A stretch of DNA of 64,000 bases, from NCBI RefSeq assembly GCF_016703145.1, contig NZ_JADJCO010000003.1, positions 1,132,001 to 1,196,000 on the forward strand, given 5' to 3'. Of the stretch, positions 7,379-15,733 are shown one piece after another (positions within the stretch are counted from its first letter, which is position 1; each line of letters opens with the position of its first letter). Both the position numbers and the translations under genes were made by a program. The notes under the pieces were generated by a model, which worked only from the letters and a program-made list of their open reading frames with translations, was not told the DNA's origin and ran no database searches. Source of the stretch: Ottowia sp. GTDB lineage: Bacteria; Pseudomonadota; Gammaproteobacteria; Burkholderiales; Burkholderiaceae_C.

Positions 7379-10300
7379 ATGAACGCTCCCGCCACGCTCC
7401 ATCACCTCCTGGCCGCCGCCGACGCGGCGCCGCGCCTGCGCGAGATTCCGTACAACTACACCAGCTTCTCCGACCGCGAGATCGCCTTGCGCCTGCTGGG
7501 CGAGCGGGCCTGGGACATCCTGCAGTCGCTGCGCGCCGAGCGCCACACCGGCCGCTCCGCGCGCATGCTGTACGAAGTGCTGGGCGACATCTGGGTGGTC
7601 CGCCGCAATCCCTACCTGCAGGACGACCTGCTGGACAACCCCAAGCGCCGCCGCCTGCTGGTGGAGGCGCTGCACCACCGCCTGGCCGAGATCGAGAAGC
7701 GCCGCACCCCCGGCGACGACGGCGCCCGCGATGCCCTGGTGGGCGAGCTGCTGGTGGCCGCGCGCCGCGTGGTCGAGGCCTTCGACCGCTCGTTCGGCAC
7801 GGTGCGCGAGCTGCGCCGCCGCGCCGCGCGCGCGCTGGGGAAGCACACGCACAAGGACAACATCAAGTTCGACGGCTTTTCGCGCGTCAGCCACGTCACC
7901 GACGCCACCGACTGGCGCGTCGAGTTCCCGCTGGTCGTGCTCACCCCCGACACCGAGGCCGAGATGGCCGCGCTGGTCAAGGGCTGCATCGAGCTGGGCC
8001 TGACCATCATCCCGCGCGGCGGCGGCACCGGCTACACCGGCGGCGCCATCCCGCTGGACTGGAAGAGCGCCGTCATCAACACCGAGAAGCTCATCACCCT
8101 GGGCAAGGTCGAGCGCCTGCGCCTGCCCGGGCTCGACCACGACGTGGCCACCGTCTGGACCGAGGCCGGCGTCGTCACCCAGCGCGTGGCCGACGCGGCC
8201 GAGGACGCGGGCCTGGTGTTCGCCTGCGACCCCACCAGCGCCGAGGCCAGCTGCATCGGCGGCAACATCGCCATGAACGCCGGCGGCAAGAAGGCCGTGC
8301 TGTGGGGCACCGCGCTCGACAACCTGGCGAGCTGGCGCATGGTCACGCCCGACGGCGAGTGGCTGGAGGTCACGCGCGTCGGCCACAACCTGGGCAAGAT
8401 CCACGACGCCGAGGTGGCCAGCTTCGAACTGGCCTATTTCGACGCCAGCGGCAAGAAGGAACTGCGCCGCGAGCGCCTGGACATCCCCGGCGCCACCTTC
8501 CGCAAGGCCGGCCTGGGCAAGGACGTGACCGACAAGTTCCTCGCCGGCCTGCCCGGCGTGCAGAAGGAGGGCTGCGACGGCCTCATCACCAGCGCGCGCT
8601 GGGTGCTGCACCGCATGCCCGAGCACACGCGCACCGTCTGCCTCGAATTCTTCGGCAACGCCAAGGACGCGGTGCCGTCCATCGTCGAGATCAAGGACTT
8701 CATGTTCGCCGAAGCCAGGCGCACGGGCGTGCTGCTGGCGGGGCTTGAACACCTGGACGACCGCTACCTGCGCGCCGTGGGCTACACCACCAAGAGCAAG
8801 CGCGGCGGCCTGCCCAAGATGGTGCTGATCGGCGACATCGCCGGCGACGACCCCGACGCCGTGGCGCGCGCCGCCAGCGAGGTGGTGCGCATCGCCAACT
8901 CGCGCTCGGGCGAGGGCTTCACCGCCGTCGCCGCCGACGCGCGCAAGAAGTTCTGGGCCGACCGCAAGAAGACCGCCGCCATCAGCCGCCACACCAACGC
9001 CTTCAAGATCAACGAGGACGTGGTGATCCCGCTGCCGCGCATGGCCGAATACACCGACGGCATCGAGCGCATCAACATCGAGCTGTCCCTGCGCAACAAG
9101 ATCGAGTTGGCCGACGCGCTCGAATCGTTCCTGGCCGGCGGCAACCTGCCGCTGGGCAAGGCCGAGGCCGGCGCCGAGCCGCCCCCGCCCGAGTTGCTGG
9201 CCGAGCGCGTGGAGCAGGCGCTGGCGCTGGTGCGCGAGGTGCGCGCGCTGTGGCAGGGCTGGCTGCGCGATGTGGACCGGCTGTTCCCGCGGTTGCAGGA
9301 CCACAGCCTGCGCGCGAGCTGGAAGGCGCAGATCCGCCAGCCGCTGCGCAGCATCTTCACCGGCGCCGCTTTCGAGCCCCTGATGGCGGCGCTGGCGGAC
9401 ATCCAGCAGCGCGTGCTCAAGGGCCGCGTGTGGGTGGCGCTGCACATGCACGCCGGCGACGGCAACGTGCACACCAACATCCCCGTCAACAGCGACAACT
9501 ACCAGATGCTGCAAACCGCCCACGAGGCGGTGGACCGCATCATGGCGCTGGCGCGCAGCCTCGACGGCGTGATCTCCGGCGAGCACGGCATCGGCATCAC
9601 CAAGCTCGAATACCTGAGCGACGCCGAGCTGGCCCCGTTCGCCGAGTACAAGCGCCGCGTCGATCCCGAGGGGCGCTTCAACCGCGGTAAGTTGCTGCGA
9701 AATAATGAGCTGCCGGCGCAGGCGGGACGCGGGCTGAAGGCCGATTTGACCAATGCCTACACGCCCAGCTTCGGCCTGATGGGGCACGAGTCCATCATCA
9801 TGCAGCAGAGCGACATCGGCGCCATCGCCGACTCGGTCAAGGACTGCCTGCGCTGCGGCAAGTGCAAGCCCGTGTGCAGCACCCACGTGCCGCGCGCCAA
9901 CCTGCTGTACAGCCCGCGCAACAAGATCCTGGCCACCTCGCTGCTGGTCGAGGCTTTCCTGTACGAGGAGCAGACGCGCCGCGGCGTCAGCCTCAAGCAC
10001 TGGGAGGAGTTCGAGGACGTGGCCGACCACTGCACCGTGTGCCACAAGTGCCTGTCGCCGTGCCCGGTGAAGATCGACTTCGGCGACGTCACCATGAACA
10101 TGCGCAACCTGCTGCGCAAGATGGGCAAGAAGAGCTTCCGCCCCGGCAACGCGGCGGCCATGTTCTTTTTGAACGCCACCGACCCGCGCGTCATCAACGC
10201 CACCCGCGCCGCCATGACCGGCGTGGCCTTCAAGGCGCAGCGCGCGGCGGTCGATCTGCTGAAGGTCGCCGGCCGCCGGCAGACCCGGCACCCACCCGCC

Positions 10301-11257
10301 ACCGTGGGGCCGGCGCCCGTCCGCGAGCAGGTGATCCACTTCGTCAACAAGAAGATGCCCGGCGGCCTGCCCAAGCGCACGGCGCGCGCGCTGCTCGACA
10401 TCGAGGACAGCGCCTACGTGCCCGTCATCCGCGACCCCAAGGCCACCTCGGTGGACACCGAAGCGGTGTTCTACTTCCCCGGCTGCGGCTCCGAGCGCCT
10501 GTTCAGCCAGGTCGGCCTGGCCACGCAGGCCATGCTGTGGCACGCCGGCGTGCAGACCGTGTTGCCGCCCGGCTACGTGTGCTGCGGCTACCCGCAGCGC
10601 GGCAGCGGCCAGTTCGACAAGGCCGAGAAGATGATCACCGACAACCGCGTGCTGCTGCACCGCGTGGCCAACACCCTCAACTACCTCGACATCAAGACCG
10701 TGGTGGTGAGCTGCGGCACCTGCTACGACCAGATCGCCGGCTACGAATTCGACAAGATCTTCCCCGGCAGCCGCATCATCGACATCCACGAATACCTGCT
10801 CGAAAAAGGCATCCGGCTCCAAGGCCAGGGCGCCTACCTGTACCACGAACCCTGCCACAACCCCATGAAGCTGCAGGACTCCACCAAGACCGTGAAGGCG
10901 CTGGTGGGCGAGCAGGTGCTGAAAAGCAACCGCTGCTGCGGCGAGAGCGGCACGCTGGGCGTGACGCGGCCCGACGTGTCCACCCAGGTGCGCTTCCGCA
11001 AGGAAGAGGAAATCCGCCAGGGCGAGGCCGAGCTGCGCGCCAGCGGCGCCGTGGCTGAGAAGGCCAACGTCAAGATCCTCACCAGTTGCCCGAGCTGCCT
11101 GCAAGGGCTCAAGCGCTACGAGGACGACCTGACGAACGGCCTGCTGGAGGCCGACTACATCGTGGTCGAGATGGCGCGCCACATCCTGGGCGAGAACTGG
11201 CTGCCGCAGTACGTGGCGCGGGCCAACGCGGGCGGGATCGAGCGGGTGCTGGTGTAG
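7379..11257 (+). CDS. Fused FAD-linked oxidase and Fe-S oxidoreductase (DUF3683 type)
   Basis: A very large (about 1,292 residues) flavin/iron-sulfur dehydrogenase. Domains in order: a DUF3683 N-terminus (REIPYNYTSFSDREI); an FAD-binding type 4 domain with PRGGGTGYTGGAIPLDW near residue 213; an FAD-oxidase C-terminal domain with HMHAGDGNVHTNIPV; a two-cluster 4Fe-4S module (CLRCGKCKPVC near 822, CTVCHKCLSPCP near 884); a DUF3400-like linker; and two CCG domains (FPGCGSERL with CCGY, HEPCHNP with CCGES). The layout is that of a GlcD and GlcF/GlpC pair joined in one chain, so a D-lactate, glycolate or D-2-hydroxyacid dehydrogenase feeding the quinone pool is the likely function. The substrate is unknown. 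The ATG at 7379 fits related N-termini better than the GTG at 7340. Confidence 0.88.
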   Translation: MNAPATLHHLLAAADAAPRLREIPYNYTSFSDREIALRLLGERAWDILQSLRAERHTGRSARMLYEVLGDIWVVRRNPYLQDDLLDNPKRRRLLVEALHHRLAEIEKRRTPGDDGARDALVGELLVAARRVVEAFDRSFGTVRELRRRAARALGKHTHKDNIKFDGFSRVSHVTDATDWRVEFPLVVLTPDTEAEMAALVKGCIELGLTIIPRGGGTGYTGGAIPLDWKSAVINTEKLITLGKVERLRLPGLDHDVATVWTEAGVVTQRVADAAEDAGLVFACDPTSAEASCIGGNIAMNAGGKKAVLWGTALDNLASWRMVTPDGEWLEVTRVGHNLGKIHDAEVASFELAYFDASGKKELRRERLDIPGATFRKAGLGKDVTDKFLAGLPGVQKEGCDGLITSARWVLHRMPEHTRTVCLEFFGNAKDAVPSIVEIKDFMFAEARRTGVLLAGLEHLDDRYLRAVGYTTKSKRGGLPKMVLIGDIAGDDPDAVARAASEVVRIANSRSGEGFTAVAADARKKFWADRKKTAAISRHTNAFKINEDVVIPLPRMAEYTDGIERINIELSLRNKIELADALESFLAGGNLPLGKAEAGAEPPPPELLAERVEQALALVREVRALWQGWLRDVDRLFPRLQDHSLRASWKAQIRQPLRSIFTGAAFEPLMAALADIQQRVLKGRVWVALHMHAGDGNVHTNIPVNSDNYQMLQTAHEAVDRIMALARSLDGVISGEHGIGITKLEYLSDAELAPFAEYKRRVDPEGRFNRGKLLRNNELPAQAGRGLKADLTNAYTPSFGLMGHESIIMQQSDIGAIADSVKDCLRCGKCKPVCSTHVPRANLLYSPRNKILATSLLVEAFLYEEQTRRGVSLKHWEEFEDVADHCTVCHKCLSPCPVKIDFGDVTMNMRNLLRKMGKKSFRPGNAAAMFFLNATDPRVINATRAAMTGVAFKAQRAAVDLLKVAGRRQTRHPPATVGPAPVREQVIHFVNKKMPGGLPKRTARALLDIEDSAYVPVIRDPKATSVDTEAVFYFPGCGSERLFSQVGLATQAMLWHAGVQTVLPPGYVCCGYPQRGSGQFDKAEKMITDNRVLLHRVANTLNYLDIKTVVVSCGTCYDQIAGYEFDKIFPGSRIIDIHEYLLEKGIRLQGQGAYLYHEPCHNPMKLQDSTKTVKALVGEQVLKSNRCCGESGTLGVTRPDVSTQVRFRKEEEIRQGEAELRASGAVAEKANVKILTSCPSCLQGLKRYEDDLTNGLLEADYIVVEMARHILGENWLPQYVARANAGGIERVLV

Positions 11258-11282
11258 CGGGGTGGGCGCGTCCGAGGTATTG

Positions 11283-11337
11283 TTGGCCTCCAGCCCGCGC
11301 AGATAAAGCGCTGGTAGCTATAAAAATAGAATCAAAT
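11283..11337 (-). repeat. Dispersed repeat, copy 3
   Basis: On the minus strand it reads TTTGATTCTATTTTTATAGC, then GCGCGGGCTGGAGGCCAA. It lies 25 bp after the stop of the FAD/Fe-S oxidoreductase. Confidence 0.72.
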
Positions 11338-11376
11338 CGCTGACCTGCCTGACACTCGGCAGGGGAGCCCGCAATG

Positions 11377-11403
11377 AAAAAGAGCCGCCCCGGGGGCGGC
11401 TCT
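11377..11403 (-). terminator. Rho-independent terminator for the membrane protein gene at 11450
   Basis: Perfect 10-bp arms (AGAGCCGCCC and GGGCGGCTCT) separated by 3 bases. On the minus strand the stem is followed by a run of five T, the correct polarity to end the minus-strand gene that stops at 11450. Confidence 0.8.
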
Positions 11404-11449
11404 CGTCGTGCTGGCCGGCGCCTGGCGCCGGCATCACCCGATCAAGGGA

Positions 11450-11941
11450 TCAGTAATAGCCGTCGTTGTTCAGGCGCTTCAGCTCTTCGTCGTTCACCGG
11501 CGCGCGCACCGCTTCGGCCGGGGCGGCGACGGGCGAGGCCACGTCCTCGGCCAGCGCGCGGCGGGTGAGGGCGACCTGCAGCTCGCTCATCACGCGCGGG
11601 TCGTTCTCGGCCGTGGCCAGCAGCCGGGCGTCCTCACTGGCTTGCGCCGCCCGGCGCTGCATGGCCTGCCAGCCCTGCGCCGAGCCCGTCGCCAGCGACA
11701 GGACCGGCTCGGCGAACACGGCCACGGCGAGGAAGCCGGCCGTCCACACCACCAGCCAGGACGTCAGCGAACTGCCGGCCGCGAGCGTGGCCACCAGCGC
11801 TGCCAGCAGGACCGCCGCCAGCACGCGAGTCCAGCCGGTCTTGCGGTGCAGTTCGCCGACGTAGGCGAACACGTCCTCGGCGCGCGCCACGCCGGGGTGT
11901 TGAAGAATCGATTGATCGATGGAAACGTAATGGGTCGTCAT
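11450..11941 (-). CDS. Hypothetical protein with a two-helix membrane hairpin
   Basis: A 163-residue protein of unknown family. A polar N-terminus (MTTHYVSIDQSILQHPGVARAEDVFAYV) precedes two closely spaced hydrophobic segments (about residues 40-58 and 62-80), then a mainly helical, Ala-rich cytoplasmic-looking tail ending LNNDGYY. The start is well supported by AAGGAGG seven bases upstream. It has its own promoter (TTGAAA, 17 bp, TAATAT) that interlocks with the divergent lysR promoter, so the LysR protein may control it. A strong terminator follows the gene. Confidence 0.7.
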   Translation of the reverse strand: MTTHYVSIDQSILQHPGVARAEDVFAYVGELHRKTGWTRVLAAVLLAALVATLAAGSSLTSWLVVWTAGFLAVAVFAEPVLSLATGSAQGWQAMQRRAAQASEDARLLATAENDPRVMSELQVALTRRALAEDVASPVAAPAEAVRAPVNDEELKRLNNDGYY

Positions 11942-11983
11942 GATGTGCCCTCCTTGGGGACGATGGCCGAAGCCGGTGATCAG

Positions 11984-12021
11984 ATATTAGGGTTTTCACT
12001 AGTGTTTTTCAACTTTATATT
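11984..12021. promoter_or_regulatory. Interlocked divergent promoters with a central palindrome
   Basis: Forward promoter: TTTTCA at 11993-11998, 17 bp, TATATT at 12016-12021, for the LysR gene. Reverse promoter: TTGAAA at 12007-12012, 17 bp, TAATAT at 11984-11989, for the membrane protein gene. Each -35 lies in the other's spacer. The palindrome CACTAGTG (11998-12005) sits at the centre and could be an operator. The stretch is markedly AT-rich compared with its surroundings. Confidence 0.6.
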
Positions 12022-12038
12022 GGTTATTTGTCTCATTT

Positions 12039-13100
12039 ATGATGGTGATGGATGTCAACTTCCGCACGCTGGACCTGAACCTGCTGCGCGTCTTCGACGA
12101 GGTGATGGCCGAGCGCAGCATCACCCGGGCGGCGCGCAACCTGTCGATGACCCAGCCGGCCGCCAGCAATGCCCTGCGGCGGCTGCGCCAGGCGCTGGGC
12201 GACGAGCTGGTGCGCCGCGCCGGCCTCGGCCTGGAGCCCACGCCGCGCGCCCTGGCCCTGTGGCCGGTGGTGCGCGACGCGCTGCGCCATCTGGAGCATT
12301 CGCTGGCGCCGGCGGTGTTCGAGCCGGCGGAGGCGGACAACGTGTTCACCCTGGCCACGGCCGACGCCACCGCGGTGGAGCTGCTGCCCAGCGTGGCGCG
12401 GCGGTTCGCCAGCGAGGCGCCCGGCGTCTCCTTGCGGGTGGTGCCGCTGACCACCCACGACCCGCGCCGCCTGCTGGCGGAGGAAGAGGTGGATCTGGCG
12501 GTGGGCTACTTCCCCGCCGTGATGGCCGACCTCACCGCCCGCGCCCAGGCCGGGGAGGCGATGGCCTTCGAGGCGCACCGGCTCTACGTCGGCCGCTACG
12601 CGTGCGTGATGCGGCGCGGCCACCCGCTGGCGCGCGCACCGCTGACGCTGGACGACTACTGCGCCGCCCGCCACCTGCTGGTCAGCTTCTCGGGCCGCCC
12701 CTGGGGCTTCGTGGACGAGGCGCTGGCCGCCATCGGCCGGCAGCGGCGGGTCGTGCTGACGGCCAACCAGCTTTTCACCGCCGGGCGGGTGGTGGCCGGG
12801 TCGGACCTGCTGACGGTGCTGCCCCTGCACTTCGTGGACATGTGGGGCATGGGCACCGACCTCGTCGTGCACGAGCCGCCGCTGGCCCTGCCGACGATCC
12901 ACGTCGACGTGCTGTGGCACCGCCGGCTGCACGGGTCGCCGGCCCACGTGTGGCTGCGCCAGGTGCTGGCGCAGGCGGCGCAGGAAGCGCTGGCGCACCT
13001 GCCGGGCCAGGTGCAGGGCGCGGCGGAGGTGGCTGAACCACGCCCCGAGGGCGGAGAAGAGCGTTCGCCCGCCGCCCGGCGGCGGACGGGGCGCGTGTGA
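12039..13100 (+). CDS. LysR-family transcriptional regulator
   Basis: A 353-residue LysR regulator. The N-terminal winged helix-turn-helix (about residues 8-68) shows LDLNLLRVFDEVMAERSITRAARNLSMTQPAASNALRRLRQ, and the rest is the substrate-binding effector domain with the NodD/PcpR-like pattern (DLAVGYFP, FVDEALAAIGRQRRV). It is divergent from the membrane protein gene at 11450 and separated from it by interlocked promoters, so that gene and lysR itself are the first candidate targets. The C-terminal 30 residues are charged and family-atypical. The effector is unknown. Several closely spaced ATG/GTG codons occur at the start, and 12048 is an alternative. Confidence 0.9.
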   Translation: MMVMDVNFRTLDLNLLRVFDEVMAERSITRAARNLSMTQPAASNALRRLRQALGDELVRRAGLGLEPTPRALALWPVVRDALRHLEHSLAPAVFEPAEADNVFTLATADATAVELLPSVARRFASEAPGVSLRVVPLTTHDPRRLLAEEEVDLAVGYFPAVMADLTARAQAGEAMAFEAHRLYVGRYACVMRRGHPLARAPLTLDDYCAARHLLVSFSGRPWGFVDEALAAIGRQRRVVLTANQLFTAGRVVAGSDLLTVLPLHFVDMWGMGTDLVVHEPPLALPTIHVDVLWHRRLHGSPAHVWLRQVLAQAAQEALAHLPGQVQGAAEVAEPRPEGGEERSPAARRRTGRV

Positions 13101-13144
13101 CCTGGGCTGGACCCGCCACGCCAGGAATTTTGCAGGAGACCGCC

Positions 13145-13519
13145 ATGCGCCACGTCGCCACCCTCACGCTGATCGTCGTCGCCATCATTCATCTGCTGCC
13201 GCTCGCGGGCGTCCTTGGCGGCGGGCGCCTCTCGGCGCTGTATGGCCTTCCGTTCGATGAGCCGAACCTGGCCATCCTCATGCGGCATCGGGCCGTGCTG
13301 TTCGGGCTGCTCGGCCTGTTCCTGCTCGTGGCGGCCTTCAGTCCGGCGCTCCGGATGATGGCCTTCGTGGCCGGTTTCGGGAGCGTGCTGTCCTTCCTGG
13401 GGCTGGCCTGGTCGGTCGGGGGCTACAACGCCCAGGTCGGCCGCGTCGTCACCGCGGACCTCGTGGCGCTGGCCTGTCTCGTCGTCGGCCTGGGCGCTCA
13501 TCTGTTGTCGGACCGCTAG
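13145..13519 (+). CDS. Four-helix hypothetical membrane protein
   Basis: A 124-residue protein with four hydrophobic segments covering most of its length (near residues 5-25, 47-67, 72-92 and 97-118). It contains YGLPFDEPNLAILMRHRAVLFGLLG between the first two. Similar small proteobacterial proteins are sometimes labelled phosphopantetheine adenylyltransferase in databases, but no nucleotidyltransferase motif is present, so I do not accept that name. The start follows GCAGGAGA with proper spacing. The stop codon lies inside the CTAG target duplicated by the IS701-type insertion, so the gene is intact. Confidence 0.65.
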   Translation: MRHVATLTLIVVAIIHLLPLAGVLGGGRLSALYGLPFDEPNLAILMRHRAVLFGLLGLFLLVAAFSPALRMMAFVAGFGSVLSFLGLAWSVGGYNAQVGRVVTADLVALACLVVGLGAHLLSDR

Positions 13520-15001
13520 TCTTACTGTGTTAGTAATTTGAACAAATTCAAGGCATTATGCGCACATCTTCGAGCAGGAGGTGAGCCTTATGAAGGATCT
13601 GCAGGAATTTGAGCGCTACATGGCGCATCTGGGCGAGGGACTGGGCCATGCCGACCGGCAGGGTGGACTGCGTGGGTATTGCACCGGGCTGATGGCCCCG
13701 CTCAAGCGCAAGAGCGTGGAGCCGATGGCCGCGCACCTGGCGCCCTCGGCCACGCGCTCGCGCCATCAGTCGTTGCACCACTTCGTGGCCGACTCGGCCT
13801 GGTCGGACGAGCAGATGCTGCTGCGCGTGGCGCAATGGGTGGTGCCGGCGATGGATTTTTCCGATGGCGGCTGGTGGATCGTGGACGACACCGGCTTTCC
13901 CAAGCAAGGCCGGCATTCGGTGGGCGTGGCCCGCCAGTACTGCGGCATGCTGGGCAAACAGGACAACTGCCAGGTGGCCGTCAGCGTCAGTCTGGCCTGC
14001 CAGGCGGGCAGCCTGCCGGTCGCCTGTCAGCTGTACCTGCCCCAGGGTGGGCCGAGGACCTGCCGCGACGCGAGAAGGCTGGTGTTCCGCAAGAGGTGGA
14101 GTTCGCCACCAAGCCGGCGATTGCGCTGGCGCAGATCGAGCACCTGATGGCGCAGGGTGCGCCCAGGCACTGCGTGCTGGCCGATGCTGGCTACGGCGTG
14201 GACACGGCGTTTCGCGAGCGCCTCGGCCAGATGGGTCTGGCGTACGCAGTGGGCGTGACAGGCCAGGTGACGGTGTGGCCCCCCGGGCATGCGCCGCTGC
14301 CGCCCAAGCCGTACAGCGGCCGGGGCCACGTGCCCACCCGGCTGCGGCGGGGTGACGTCCGGCACGAGCAGCCCCTGTCGGTCAAGGAAGTGGCCTTCGG
14401 GTTGGCAGCCGATCAATGGCAGAACATCGAATGGCGAGAAGGCACGAACTTCACGCTGCGCTCGCGCTTTGCCCGCGTGCGCGTGCGGGCGGCCCATCGT
14501 GAGCACCTGCGCACCGAGCAGCGACCCGAGGAGTGGCTGCTCATCGAGTGGCCAGAAGGCCACAAGGAGCCAATGAAATACTGGCTGTCCACGCTGGATG
14601 AGGATGTGCTGCTTGAGCGCATGGTCTACGAGGCCAAGATGCGCTGGCGCATCGAGCGCGACTACCAGGATCTCAAGCAGGAGCTGGGACTGGGGCACTA
14701 CGAGGGCCGGGGCTGGCGGGGGTTCCATCACCACGCCAGCCTGAGCATTGCCGCCTATGGCTTCCTGACGGCCCAGCAACTGCGCCATCCCGAGGGTGCG
14801 GGTAAAAAAACGCTGCACGAAGCCAAGAACCTGCCCTACCCACGCATTACAAGCCTCGCGGCAGCCCGCGCACGCAGCGCCACGTCCCATCGTCCATCAC
14901 GAGCTTGCGGCTGCGTATCGCCGCAGCCTTGCTCAAGACGCTGCCCAGGTGTCCGTGCTGCCTGCGGGCAAACGCAAGACTACGCTTGTAACACAGTAAG
15001 A
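13520..15001 (+). mobile_element. IS701-family insertion sequence with CTAG target duplication
   Basis: A 1,482-bp element bounded by perfect 13-bp terminal inverted repeats (TCTTACTGTGTTA at 13520-13532, TAACACAGTAAGA at 14989-15001) and flanked on both sides by CTAG (13516-13519 and 15002-15005). IS701 elements are known to duplicate a 4-bp YTAR target, which agrees. It carries one transposase gene with two apparent frameshifts. The insertion falls exactly between two convergent genes and damages neither. Confidence 0.9.
13590..14991 (+). pseudogene. IS701-family DDE transposase with two frame shifts
   Basis: The ATG at 13590 has AGGAGG eight bases upstream. The product shows WWIVDDTGFPKQG (first Asp), VLADAGYGVDTAF (second Asp) and RWRIERDYQDLKQELGLGHYEG (Glu), plus the family motif GVARQYCGMLGKQDNCQVAVS. 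The frame changes near 14046-14052 (one base seems lost within CAGGGTGGGCC, where related proteins read LPQGWAEDLP). It changes again at a run of seven A at 14804-14810; a -1 slip there leads into KPRGSPRTQRHVPSSI and a Cys-rich tail LPRCPCC, stopping at the TAA that begins the right inverted repeat. The first change likely inactivates the gene; the second could be a natural slippery site. Confidence 0.8.
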
Positions 15002-15733
15002 CTAGGACTTGCCGCGCGGCAGCGGCACGATCATCGACGTCTTGCGCCGGTAGTGCTCGTAGTCCTCGCCCAGGGCTTGCCGCGTGTCGTGTTCTTCCAA
15101 GAGGATGCCGAGGAAGACGTAGGCCGTGGTGGCGGCGGCGAACAACAGGTGTCCCAGGCTCATGGAGGGCGTTGCCCAAAATCCCATCAGGAGCCCGAGC
15201 ATGATGGGGTGCCGCACGAAGCGGTACAGCGCCACCTGGACGAACGGCACGGGCCGGTAGGGCGTGCCCTTCAGGCGCAGGTACACCTGACGCAGCCCGA
15301 ACAGGTCGAAATGGTTGATCATGAAGGTCGATGCGAAGAGGATCAGCCAGCCCAGCCAGAACAGACCCTGAAGCAGACCTTTGCCGACCGGGTGTTCGAC
15401 ATTCCAGACGACCCCCGGGATGGGTCGCCACTGCCAAAACAGCAACGCCAGCATCAGGGCCGTGGCCAGCACGTAGGTGCTGCGTTCGGCGGGCTTGGGC
15501 ACGATGCAGGTCCAGCGCTCCTTGAATGCCGGACGGGCCATCAGGCTGTGCTGGAAGGCGAAGAGGGCGATCAGGATCAGATCGATCAGTACCGCTGGCG
15601 CCGCCGCGCCCTCCGGCGGGGAGTCGATGCTCTTCGGCACCACGATGTTGCCGAGGAAGCCGATCAGGTACAGCAGGGACGCGGTGCCGAGCGCATAGCT
15701 GACCATGCCGTAGATGAAGATGACGATTCTCAT
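15002..15733 (-). CDS. mddA: Methanethiol S-methyltransferase (MddA-like)
   Basis: A 243-residue integral membrane protein with about five hydrophobic segments, in the isoprenylcysteine methyltransferase-like (NnrU-related) superfamily. It matches the MddA pattern as I know it: GFLGNIVVPKSIDS, FAFQHSLMARPAFKERWT, ERSTYVLATALML, WQWRPIPGVVW, FMINHFDLFGLRQV, then the SAM-binding YRFVRHPIMLGLLMGFWATPSMS and LEEHD. MddA methylates methanethiol with S-adenosylmethionine to make dimethyl sulfide. Its start overlaps the stop of the upstream reductase gene by ATGA, so it is the last gene of a three-gene operon. The stop lies in the CTAG duplicated by the IS701 insertion. Confidence 0.82.
   Translation of the reverse strand: MRIVIFIYGMVSYALGTASLLYLIGFLGNIVVPKSIDSPPEGAAAPAVLIDLILIALFAFQHSLMARPAFKERWTCIVPKPAERSTYVLATALMLALLFWQWRPIPGVVWNVEHPVGKGLLQGLFWLGWLILFASTFMINHFDLFGLRQVYLRLKGTPYRPVPFVQVALYRFVRHPIMLGLLMGFWATPSMSLGHLLFAAATTAYVFLGILLEEHDTRQALGEDYEHYRRKTSMIVPLPRGKS

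Noticed and set aside
7118..11182. A 1,354-codon open frame antisense to the FAD/Fe-S oxidoreductase
   Set aside because: It is a GC-rich shadow: composition is His/Ala/Val/Gly/Gln-rich with no domain, and the plus-strand gene is fully conserved.
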